From positions 4,011,821 to 4,075,820 of the forward strand of contig OZ014417.1 of NCBI GenBank assembly GCA_963965975.1: a stretch of DNA of 64,000 nt. The letters run 5' to 3'. The DNA comes from Xestospongia bergquistia (lineage: Eukaryota; Porifera; Demospongiae; Haplosclerida; Petrosiidae). Shown in pieces: positions 15,634 to 26,685 of the stretch (position 1 is its first letter; each line of letters opens with the position of its first letter). A model generated the notes under the pieces. It did not search any database. It saw only the letters and a list, made by a program, of their open reading frames with translations, and was not told the origin of the DNA. A program made the translations under genes and the position numbers.

Positions 15634-16700
15634 ATGTTTACCTTCTATGTAGAAGTGGACATATATTACTGTTGTATGTTTACCTTCTATGTAGAGGTGG
15701 ATGTGTATTACTGTTGTATGTTTACCTTCTATGTAGAGGTGGATGTGTATTACTGTTGTATGTTTACCTTCTATGTAGAGGTGGATGTATATTACTGTTG
15801 TATGTTTACCTTCTATGTAGAGGTAGATGTGTATTACTGTTGTATGTTTACCTTCTATGTAGAGTTGGATGTATATTACTGTTGTATGTTTACCTTCTAT
15901 GTAGAGGTGGATGTATATTACTGTTGTATGTTTACCTTCTATGTAGAGGTGGATGTCTATTACTGTTGTATGTTTACCTTCTATGTAGAGGTAGATGTGT
16001 ATTACTGTTGTATGTTTACCTTCTATGTAGAGGGTGATGTATATTACTGTTGTATGTTTACCTTATATGTAGAGGTGGATGTATATTACTGTTGTATGTT
16101 TACCTTATATGTAGAGGTGGATGTATATTACTGTTGTATGTTTACCTTCTATGTAGAGGTGGATGTGTATTACTGTTGTATGTTTACCTTCTATGTAGAG
16201 GTGGATGTGTATTACTGTTGTATGTTTACCTTCTATGTAGAGGTAGATGTGTATTACTGTTGTATGTTTACCTTCTATGTAGAGGTGGATGTATATTACT
16301 GTTGTATGTTTACCTTCTATGTAGAGGTGGATGTATATTACTGTTGTATGTTTACCTTCTATGTAGAGGTGGATGTCTATTACTGTTGTATGTTTACCTT
16401 CTATGTAGAGGTGGATGTCTATTACTGTTGTATGTTTACCTTATATGTAGAGGTGGATGTCTATTACTGTTGTATATTTACCTTATATGTAGAGGTGGAT
16501 GTCTATTACTGTTGTATGTTTACCTTATATGTAGAGGTGGATGTCTATTACTGTTGTATGTTTACCTTCTATGTAGAGGTGGATGTGTATTACTGTTGTA
16601 TGTTTACCTTCAATGTAGAGGTGGATGTGTATTACTGTTGTATTTTTACCTTCTATGTAGAGGTGGATGTGTATTATTACTGTTGTATGTTTTCCCTCCA
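15634..16700. repeat. 42-bp minisatellite, about 25 units
   Basis: A head-to-tail array of a 42-bp unit (one unit reads TGTATGTTTACCTTCTATGT followed by AGAGGTGGATGTGTATTACTGT). Units differ at few positions, mainly GTG/GTA/GTC variants near the unit end and CTTCT/CTTAT. Because 42 is divisible by three, long reading frames stay open in more than one frame: one spans all units as repeats of MFTFYVEVDVYYCC, another as LLLYVYLLCRGGC-type repeats. No signal, splice or conservation evidence supports translation; the last unit has a 3-bp insertion. Confidence 0.95.
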
Positions 16701-16731
16701 CAACCACACAGAGGGTAAACATCTAAAATAA

Positions 16732-17431
16732 TACATTCTCACAACAACATGTCATTATAGATGTGCATTGTGCAGAATGTCAATGTGGATTTTACTACAG
16801 TAATGTATGACAAGAATATGTAATACAATATTTGGTCCAATGAAAATTTAAAATTTTATTATAATAAAGTTGGTCTATCCAGTATTTGTACTATCTCCTG
16901 GTAAATTGTGAGTTGTTACTTATCACACCTTGAAAGAGTTCTAGTTTTACAGTGATTATTATATGATGACTTATAAAATTTACTACCCAAACTGTGTAGT
17001 GTTTTGTTACTAAGGTATCTCCTACAAACAGAAGGCAGTGGAATGCACATTTAATACTATGTAAATTATGAAGGACAATTCAATGGACACACTATATTTA
17101 TGACACTTGTTTTAGTAATGCAGTATTAGATTGTATGTTATAACAAGATTTCCACTTGGAACATTTTAACTAGATAAATTGTAACAAAATGTTTTTTTTG
17201 GTAAACTTCAATTGTTACATTTTGTAAATTTGAGTATTGTCATAACTGAGGATGACCACAAAATTGTCAATTATACTAATTAGGAACTCTTAAATATTTG
17301 GTAGTAACTAAACATGCTTGTTAAAAAATAAAATTTAATAGTTTATATTGATTTTAAAATACTGACAAGGACTCTCTGCTTTCTGTCAATTTTATTGATA
17401 TTTAATAGTTTTGTGTACAATATTGACTTAC
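16732..17431. other. Non-coding, nothing recognised
   Basis: AT-rich spacer after the minisatellite without splice-supported frames. Confidence 0.45.
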
Positions 17432-17543
17432 CTAATCCTCCAGCTGTTATAATGGTAGTTTGTTTGTAGTTATTTCCACTAGCTAAATCTTCAAATAAAA
17501 TAACAGCCACTATACTGTAGTTATTATGAAATGAATTAGTCAT
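17432..17543 (-). CDS. Possible first exon, product unknown
   Basis: A minus-strand ATG at 17,543 opens 37 codons (MTNSFHNNYSIVAVILFEDL...) ending ITAGGL at a consensus GTAAGT donor (17,431). The frame is less low-complexity than its surroundings. No second exon was found, and there is no recognised family, so it could be chance. Confidence 0.2.
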
Positions 17544-18229
17544 ATTGAGTTTTGAGTAATAACTGACTGCTACAGTGTTGTTTTAGCCTTATATACACCA
17601 ACTGTAAAATATGGTTGTGTTTTGTGGTCTAGTTTACAACTTCCTTCTTTTCAATACTATAATAATATGCACTCTGATACTGTTTACATTAGCAATATAA
17701 TGAAAAGTCATCTACAAATCCTGTAATAGGCCATATTTTATATACAGATGTTTGGCTAAGGTAATCATTTGAGATGTGACATTAAATTGTTCCCTATATC
17801 TTCAGTAGTTCATATTATATACTGTAATAGCTATCTTCTTTTCTTTAATTACTATCTCTAAATACTATTAACTTTCAGGTTTTTTTTACCTATTTTAGCT
17901 ATTATATTATAGTAATTACTAAAATTATAAACAATAAATCTGAACATTTAAAGATTTAGTTGGTTACACACAATGTTATATTTTACATGCTAAAACTACT
18001 AATAGTCCATGTTATAGATATCAGACAAAATATATTGATTATGTATACTACAATAATCCAGATTTTTCCTTTAATCTTAGTTTTAGCTCTAAGATCAAGA
18101 TCACATTATGATTATGCAATGGCCACCTGATTTCATTGGTGAATCAAGTTGACCCAAATCAATGATGCATGCAAGTTACATAGATGACCAATTGATGTGA
18201 GTTGATCAAGATTACAACATAGTAATAAT
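17544..18229. other. Non-coding, nothing recognised
   Basis: AT-rich sequence upstream of the short receptor relic. Confidence 0.45.
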
Positions 18230-18715
18230 ATGTTCACCTTACTTTTTATTATACTGGGTACAACTACTACAAGTAAGTTAATTATAATAGTTATTACCAA
18301 ATTTCACAAAATAGTTATTATGAAAAAATGTCTTTTACTTATTAATATTTCTTATATTACTTTTAACTTATTAATATTTAAGTAGACCCAATATCTTTAG
18401 TGACATTGTATTAATTGTTTGTTCTATAGCACCAGGAATGTATATTTGATGTCTGTCAGTGTTGTCACCACTAGAATTATGTTGCTAACGACAACTGTTA
18501 TTATAGTAGCTGTTAGGTGTTGTATTGTTCAGCTGAGGGGGAAGAGGCAAACAGGTACATAGAATTATTGTGATAATGAATTTATTTTATAATTTACTAT
18601 AGTGGGTACAGAAGTATGTTATCCACAAGTTACAAACAACAAGTATAATGAAGCTATCTTACCAATTACAGTCCAAGATGAAGATGATGAACCTCAATTA
18701 ATGTTAGTCCTTTAA
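18230..18715 (+). pseudogene. Short receptor relic: signal peptide, membrane span, tyrosine tail
   Basis: Exon 18230-18272 encodes a signal-like MFTLLFIILGTTTT and ends at a GTAAGT donor. Exon 18430-18554 carries a hydrophobic span (IMLLTTTVIIVAV) followed by basic residues RCCIVQLRGKRQT. Exon 18603-18715 is a short acidic tail with VCYPQV and QDEDDEPQLMLVL then stop. Membrane and tail exons join in frame, but the first exon does not: splicing 18,272 to 18,430 puts a TGA after a few codons. The ectodomain exons are therefore missing or lost, and I call it a relic. The tail's C-terminal QDEDD block recurs at 24,967-25,030. Confidence 0.5.
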
Positions 18716-20243
18716 GGAATGAACTATGTTGATAATACTATTGATGAAGTAGATAAGACATTAGTACATTATATGTTAACTAGTTTGATTTATAGTTATT
18801 GATTATGACTGTTCTTGCCTTAACCTTTCTTCTGGTAATGAAACTTATTCAATAACCTCTTGTAATATCATTATGTCATATTATATAATGTTTACCATTT
18901 TATAGTTAATAACATTACACAATCAGTTATCTTTAAAAATGGCAAATATTGTCTAGTTACATTATTTAATGATCTAATCATGATCACTGGATAATTTTTA
19001 TATGAAATCTGAATTTTCAGCTTTTATTAAATATAAGTTATTATAAAAATGATGAATTTTGTCAAATTTAAGTACTTGGCAGAATTCCCAGCAAATTCCA
19101 CATTAAGCATATTTTACTATTTAAAGAGTCTGCAAAATTTGCAATTATTGTGATATTAATAACGATCGTTTGGAAGCTGAGTCACCAATGAAAGTTTTAA
19201 TAAAGAATGGTCTTTAATATGTTACTGGACTAGAACATTGGGAAAAAACTTAAAATTACATGAATTATGACAATGAAAGTTTATTTAATCTAAGAACGAA
19301 ATCCATTTGCTCTGAGGTAAATTGTACAACAATTTGCAACAACAAATGATATTATTTCATTATGTCATAACACTAATAAGTTAATTCATGTTAATATAGA
19401 ATCCTATATAGACCTAATCCTGTCACATCTTATATCTTTGCTTGATTAGTTTTAACTGTTCAGGTGATCTCATATTGTCCAAGTTAAATTTATTATCAAT
19501 TAAATAGATAACATTATTTGAGTTGATCAAGTTATTATTAGTGTTGTTCTAGTATTTTGGAGGCTAAAACTAAACTCAATTTTAATACAATAGTAATCCT
19601 ATATCTGATTGTCCCTGCTAGCTTTCTTGTTGTAGAGATAAGTATATTCTTGTTGTCTTAACTTCATTTTAATCAGACACTGCTATCATACATGCTCTAA
19701 GAATCCTCTAGACTATTATACTCATTTCTATTAGAAAATCATTGAAGTAGTACAATTTATATAGAGAGTATAGTGATAATACAAAAACTCTCACAATCAT
19801 AACAGATCAATGGAGTACATACATGTAGATAATGTGATGCTGTGGAAGTGTTATTGTATTTAATACACTACAACCATAAAATTATGACTCAAAAATAGTA
19901 AAATAGTTTTGAAATGTCAAAATTTTAGCATTAATTGTAATTGATATATGTACTGATCATTAGTTAACTCTCAATATTGTCATTATTGGACCTTATTATG
20001 TAGAGCATTAGTACATTAAGTGTGTTGAGTTCAATATGCATTATCAGTAGTTATGGATTAAGTAATGGTCATAATATAACCAATATAAAAAGACCAGTGA
20101 CTGACTCTCTTGTTTAGTATATTGGTGCTCAAATTAATCATTAGTAAATTTTAACAAATACTTTATGTAAACTGATATGAGACAATTAGAAAGCCATCAG
20201 TTGTGATAATATATAATACACTAGTGAGTAGATATGTACTATA

Positions 20244-20281
<38 letters not shown>

Positions 20282-20369
20282 ATGTACTATATATCATAGA
20301 TACTATATTATCAATGACTATATCTGCTAGATATTAGAATATGCTGTAAATACAAATATTATCAATAAA
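18716..20369 (+). repeat. Duplicated spacer upstream of receptor copy B
   Basis: This stretch aligns by eye with 25,049-26,685 over its whole length, starting AGGAATGAACTATGTTGATA in both. It therefore contains the presumed promoter of copy B. A pure (TA)n run sits at about 20,246-20,278; the other copy has a shorter one. No coding exon recognised. Confidence 0.8.
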
Positions 20370-22876
20370 ATGGAGATAGGTGAAATCATCGTGAGAAATA
20401 TTCTTATGATAATTATCATTACACATTGGTTTATAAATGAAGCTGGTAAGTTATATATCTTGTCTATATTATAATATTATAAGTTATGTTATAGCTGTGA
20501 TCACAGTAGCTCCTTCATCAGTGTCTGCTCCACTTTATACACTGGCTAACTTTACCTGTGAGGGTACAGGAGATATACTGTTATGGACAGTGCAGGGTAA
20601 TTCACTCACTGATCCCAGTAATCAAGACATAGAGATATCAGTAACTACTAACAATATATCAGTTGATGTGTGGTCATCAGTACTAACTATAAGAGCACTA
20701 CCTATTAATGATATGATATTTATTGGATGTCTTGTGTATGACAGCTCTGATGTTGCAATAAAAGGAGCTACTTTGACAGTTAAAGGTAATAAAAAAATTA
20801 TTATTATATTATATTTACAAGTAGATAGGTAAATGGAATGAGACAAAATAAAAACACAAATAGTTAATCAATAATGTGTCATAATTTAGGTATATCATCT
20901 GTTGAGGATCTCAGTTTTAATTTTACTAACAACCTTTTCATAACCTGGTCTCATCCATCATTTTACTCTTATGACATAGAAAGTATTACAACATATCATG
21001 TTAATGTGAATCAGGATGGTTTTGTAATACTTGATATTAATACAACTAATCAATTTTATCAGTTACCTGGTATCCTCACAAAGAACTGTCATATTTATAT
21101 TGTCAGTGTTAAAGCTATTGTTGAACAATATAGTTCACTTGTTACAATTGCTCAAAATGAAGAAAATGAAGGAAGTAAGATCATGTTAATTAATCTATTT
21201 AATGTATTAATATTACATATTATCAGATTATACTATTAATATTCTTGATCATGATGTAAAGTTTAATAACTTAGGAAACAATTCTGTAATACAAGTACAA
21301 TTTACTATCAATGTAAGGACTACATTATATAAACACATTACAATAATTTTAATTAATATATATTTTCTAGATCAAAGGTTTCCCTCTCCTATGTACTAGT
21401 ACCATATATGGTATAACAAAGGATAATGTTAATAATGAGTCAACAACCTATCATCATGTTTATATTATGAATGTTACTGATGTTAATAAAACAACAATAT
21501 ATTATAATATAACTGGACTACATCCTTCTCTCAATTATACATTTACTACATATATTATGGATTTATTTAATAACACAAAGAATGAAGATCATGTGATATT
21601 TTGTAAGTTATTAAAATTTATATATCTTCCATATTCCAGTTATCCATATTCCATGTATATAGCAATCTATCATGTTCAAGGACTCACTCTACAGTACTAC
21701 TCTGATAATGGATCAGTTCTTGTAGAATGTAGGTTTGCTGAGAGATCTACTGCTGATGGATGTCATGTGATATTTAATGAGTCTTCTAAAGGAACTGTGA
21801 AGTCTATAAATATGACTAAATCCAGCATAGAAGAGAGTAGAGTATACCAGTATATAACTCTACCAGTTAGTGGTAACTATACTGTGACAGCTCATGATAT
21901 AATAGATGGTACTATTATAACTAACCCATCTGTTATGTACCCTCAAGTACTAGAATATATCTTACTACTACCATCTCCTACTGAGACTATTAATAATATC
22001 AGTAAGTACTATATATTAACTATATTATATTATTTATATAATATTATTTACCAGACACAACATTAATTGATGAGATCACTATTGTCATCAGTAAGACCTC
22101 TATAATATATTATAATAATGATATATATTATTATTAGGCACTTTATTAAGAGTAGAGACAACTGGTTATATCTCTAGTACAATGACATCAGTAGTATCAT
22201 CTACTATTGAGACATCATGTACATAGTTAATGTATTTTGTTATTAATATTATTTTTTTATATATAGCTACCAATCAACCTATATTCATCTTTACCAGTAA
22301 ATAGTTTTATATACTGACTATTGTATTATTGTTATATATTATTTACAAGGTACTACATTATATGATGAGATCACAACTACTATCAGTAAAACATCAGTAG
22401 TATCATCTACTGTTGAGATATCATGTATGTACTTAATATTGTATTAGTTATTATTATTATAAATTACTTTGTATACAGCTACCAATCAGTCTATGTTCAT
22501 CCTCATTACTATTACTAGTAGTACAGTCAGTATTGTAGTAATAATTGTTATTACTATAATAGTGATAGCTACTAGTATTACTATATATTGGAAGAAGAGA
22601 CAACAATATGAAGTTGGAGGTAAGAAATAAATAAACAATATCAATTACATAACAATATTGTTCTCTAGTTGATCAACAAGCTATTAGACATAATCTAGCA
22701 TATGAAGAAGGTAATTTATATAGCTGTATCAAATGTCATATGTTATAGTAGTTCCATTTGTAGTCTATATAGTTGAAATGAGAAGTAGAAGAGTGGAGTT
22801 AGAGAGTAATCTATCATATATAACAGTACAACCTAGTAGGACATGTACTGCTGAGTATGAAAATATTATAATATAA
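20370..22876 (+). CDS. Ig/FN3 transmembrane receptor with ITIM/ITAM-like tail (copy B, intact)
   Basis: Twelve exons: 20370-20445, 20495-20785, 20890-21174, 21227-21312, 21371-21602, 21663-22001, 22055-22090, 22138-22218, 22350-22424, 22479-22619, 22669-22710, 22773-22876; total 1,788 nt, 595 codons plus stop. Nearly all introns are phase 1 and 49-131 nt long. Order: signal peptide; Ig-like domain (NFTCEG ... LLWTVQG ... IGC); FN3 (FITWSHPSF); a second FN3-like unit over two exons; a beta-rich domain (VLVECRFAERS, GNYTVTAHD) of a type I associate with sponge proteins; Ser/Thr stalk; hydrophobic span IVVIIVITIIVIATSITIYW with basic stop-transfer KKRQQ. Many N-x-S/T sites lie outside the membrane. 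The tail holds LAYEEV, LSYITV and AEYENI. The role as a surface recognition receptor is inference. The 60-nt intron between exons 5 and 6 was chosen because a nearer acceptor (37 nt) breaks the frame. Confidence 0.85.
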
Positions 22877-24777
22877 TTATTGAGTCATTATTTCTTATGT
22901 ATGACTATGGATACATGTAACCATGGATATGTGTAACCATGGTTACATGTAACTATGAGTACATGTTACAATATTTTGTGTGATACTTTTTTTAGTGCCA
23001 ATTTTAATAATATTTTTGTGACACCCAAAAATTAAAAACTAATAATAATCCAAGTAATAGTAAAATGATGTTAATACAAACATCTTACAATATAGACTAC
23101 AATAATATATGATATAGTAGAGGATTATGTAGATAGATAGTATAGTTAAATATAACAATTGTCACAAATCATATTAGTGATAAAATAATCAATGAGTGGT
23201 GATGAATGTACATGTAAATCTTCCTGGGTTAGTCTCATCATTATAATAATATAGTGTAATATAATATAATAATATAATATATTGTTATTAATATATCTAA
23301 TACCCAAATACAAACCTGTTGTATATGAACAAAAAATTAAAAGTATAATCAAATAATTATATAGTATAATTATAATTAAGTATAATAATATAGTATAATC
23401 AAAGTAATAGTAAAATGATTTTAATATCTTATAATAATTGACCACAATAATGACACATTATAGTATTGTGTAGAGTAGATTGTATAATTAAGTGTGACAA
23501 TTATCACAAATCATATTACCAAAAGAATGATCAGTGACAGGTGGTTACTGTACATGTACATCTTCTTGAGTTAGTGTCATCATTATAATATAATAATATA
23601 ATATAATATAGCACTATAGTAATATAATATAATATAATATATTATAAATGATATTATATTATTAAATGTGTTATTGACCTATTCCTTTGTTAATATATGG
23701 CTATTAGTTCAGATAATTTTAATTTTATAACTTCTAAGTATATACAGCCAATACTAAATGAATAATACATGTCATCATATACTAGAATAGAATAATATTA
23801 TTTATGCCATTATCTTATTATATATTTAATTTTATAACAAACAATTATTCAATATTGTTCTCTATTACACATACAATTTCAGTGACATATAATCAATTGT
23901 TATTAGCATATCTAGTACCCAAATACATACCAGTATGTATGAATAAAAGTTGATATTATTAGTATCAAATGTTAGAGGATATATTGAATTTATGAAAACT
24001 TATTATTTTGATTTTAATATCAATATAATAAGAAGTGGTGTGTCTATATTATATAATAGTATTATATGTGAAGAGGCAGACAATAGTAATACCAATGATT
24101 AATAATATTAATTAGTTATGTTATAGATAAACACTAGTTAATGACAAGATACAACTTTAATATCACTTTGATATATCAATTATATGTTTACTATAATGTA
24201 GTGATAATGTCTTATATATAATGATCACTAATAGATTTAAGAGACTATTATATTATAATAATTGTATTATTATATTTCCCTAAAAATAATTGTCAATCTA
24301 ATATATTGAATAGATCACCCTCAGATATAAGTTCAAAGGTCATATAAATACAGACGATATATTGTTGATTTAATGTATTTATTACATACTAAATTTTCTT
24401 GAATCAAACACATGTGTCCCTCCATTTTTGTTCATTATAATTTTAATAAATCATGTATATAATATTATCACTATTGTTATAATTATAATAAATGCTATTA
24501 AAAATTAATATAATTAATTTGTTATTATTATGTTTATATTATATATTAAAATTTAATATAATTATAAAGAATATAATAGTCATATATAATACAATTAACA
24601 AAGTGTTATAACGTTGAACAAAACAGTAGGTGTTAAAATTATAATTTACAAATACCACAAGTAGATTGAGTGGGTGGAGTATTAATGCTTAGTAAAGGTA
24701 CATGTCATATATATAACTTTATATTGTCCTTACAAGAATAATTAAATGATAATAACTATATTATTAACAAATACCAC
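22877..24777. repeat. Receptor downstream spacer with internal tandem units
   Basis: Just after the stop lies a run of CCATGG/TACATG motifs including a 16-bp perfect palindrome. A unit at about 23,037-23,290 (AGTAATAGTAAAATGATGTT ... CTTCCTGGGTTAGTCTCATC) recurs diverged at 23,390-23,600 and at 31,300-31,500 after copy C. Another block (ATATCTAATACCCAAATACA) is found at 23,293, 23,908 and 31,535. Very AT-rich; no coding sequence recognised. Confidence 0.65.
22932..22947. promoter_or_regulatory. 16-bp perfect palindrome TGTAACCATGGTTACA
   Basis: A perfect inverted repeat 56 bp after the stop of copy B, in a run of related half-sites. The same 16 bases occur at 31,195-31,210 after copy C. It could be a factor-binding site or hairpin; its conservation may only reflect recent duplication. 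Confidence 0.3.
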
Positions 24778-24921
24778 ATGGAGTCTGTATATTCTGATAA
24801 TATTCATGACACACTAGACTTGATATACAATACTGAAGTGTCTTGTGCTATAAAGATAGAAGATATTATCATATATCCTACCAATGAACTACTATCATTG
24901 GAAAATAAAGTTAGAGTTTAA
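24778..24921 (+). CDS. Small ORF, 47 residues, possibly a receptor tail relic
   Basis: ATG at 24,778 opens MESVYSDNIHDTLDLIYNTE and runs to TAA. The product is acidic, has three spaced tyrosines, no signal peptide and no membrane span. It lies in the duplicated unit at the position where the 18.2-18.7 kb relic has its exons, so it may be a tail exon of a related gene read by chance from an ATG. No family recognised. Confidence 0.25.
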   Translation: MESVYSDNIHDTLDLIYNTEVSCAIKIEDIIIYPTNELLSLENKVRV

Positions 24922-24966
24922 TATATAAATGTTAGTCATAGAGAGAACATAGGATCATCATCTGTT

Positions 24967-25030
24967 ATATGAAGAGTTAAATGAAACCATCATACCTATT
25001 GTAGTCCAGGATGAAGATGATGGACCTTGA
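24967..25030 (+). pseudogene. Decayed tail exon, copy of 18,650-18,715
   Basis: Reads YEELNETIIPIVVQDEDDGP then stop, against YNEAILPITVQDEDDEPQ in the relic at 18.6 kb. The stop replaces a glutamine codon. The upstream membrane exon is not seen in this copy. Confidence 0.5.
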
Positions 25031-25048
25031 CTAATGTCAGTCCTTTAA

Positions 25049-26685
25049 GGAATGAACTATGTTGATAATACTATTGATAAAGTAGATAAGACATTAGTAC
25101 ATTATATGTTAACAAGTTTGATTTATAGTTGTTGATTATGACTATCCTTGCCTTAACCTTTCCTCTGGTAATGAAACTTATTCAATATATCTCTTGTAAT
25201 TTAATTATATTATATTATATAATGTTTACCATTTTATAGCTAATAACATTACACAATCAGTTATCTTTAAAAATGGCAAATATTGTCTAGTTACATTATT
25301 TAATGATCTAATCATGATCACTGGATAATTTTTATATAAAATCTGAATTGTCAGTGTTTATTAAATCAAGTTATTATAAAATTGATGAATTTTGTCAAAT
25401 TTAAGGACTTGGCAGGATTTCCAGCAAATTCCACATTAAACACATTTTACTAGTAACAATTGGAGTTTAAAGAGTATGCAAAGTTTACAATTATTGTGAT
25501 GTTAATTAAGATCTTTTGGAATCTGAGTCACCAAATGAAAGTTTTATTAAAGGATGGTGTTTAATATGTTACTGGACTAGAACATTGGGAAAAAAACTTA
25601 AATTATATGTATTATGACAGTGAAAGTTTATTTAATCTAAGAAAGAATTCTATTTACTCTGAGGTAAATCGTACAACAATTTGTAACAGCAAACAATCTT
25701 ATTTCTTTAAATCATAACAATACTTTATTCCAAGTTATTGTAAGATAAAATATTTCTACAGTATATATTACAAGATAGTAATACAGGACATGTTCATTGA
25801 ACACTAATAAGTTAATTCATGTTACTATAGAAACCTATATAGACCTAATCCTGTCACATCCTGTGTCTTTACTTGATTAGTTTTAACTGTTCAGGTGTTC
25901 TCATATTGTCTAAATTAAACTTATTATCAATTGAATATGTGACATCAATTGAGTTGATTGAGTTATTAATAGTATTGTTCTAATATTGTAATATAATGTT
26001 AATCCTGTACCTGACTGTCCCTACTAGCCTCCTTGTTGTAGAGATAAGTGTAATCTTGTTGTCTTAATTTAATTCTTCTTGCCTTAACTCAAATTCGCAC
26101 AATCATAACAGATCAATGAAGTGCATGTAGATATTGTGAGGCTATGGTAGTGTTATTGTATATATTACACTACAACAATAGAACTATAACTCAAAAGTAG
26201 TTATATGTGTCAAAATTGTCAAAATGTGTCATAAGTGTCAAAATTTTAGTATTAATTTTAGTTATAGTAATTGATATATGTAATGATCATTAGTTAACTC
26301 TCAATATTGTCATTATTGAAGCTCATTATGTAGAGGATTAGTACATTAAGTGGGTCAAGTTCAATATGTTATCAGTAGTTATAGAGTATATATTGCCATT
26401 GGTCATAATAGAACTGATATACCAAGACCAGTGACTAACTCTCTTGTAAAATATATTGTTGTTATTGAATTTCAAATTAATCATTAGTAACAAATACCTT
26501 ATATAAACTGATATGAGACAATTAGAAAGCTATCAGTTGTGATAATATATAATATGCTAGTGAGTAGATATGTACTATACTAATATATATATATTGTATG
26601 TACTATATATCATAGATACTATATTATCAATGACTATATCTGATAGATATTAGAATATACTGTAAATACAGATATTATCAGTAAA
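25049..26685 (+). repeat. Duplicated spacer upstream of receptor copy C
   Basis: Second copy of the 18,716-20,369 spacer, diverged by scattered substitutions and short indels (for example an extra stretch near 25,720-25,800). Together with the flanking tail relic and receptor it defines the tandem unit. Confidence 0.8.

Noticed and set aside
15634-16700. CRISPR-like array
   Set aside because: Units follow each other directly without unique spacers; this is a minisatellite in a eukaryotic genome.
15634-16731. 365-codon open frame of 14-residue repeats
   Set aside because: The frame is open only because a 42-bp repeat has no stop; other frames are open too and no splice or signal context exists.
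21603-21639. 37-nt intron between receptor exons 5 and 6
   Set aside because: It has good splice signals but breaks the frame in all three copies; the acceptor at 21,662 (60-nt intron) keeps phase 1.
23146-23445. 99-codon Ile/Tyr-rich minus frame
   Set aside because: AT-rich low-complexity translation across a repeated spacer.
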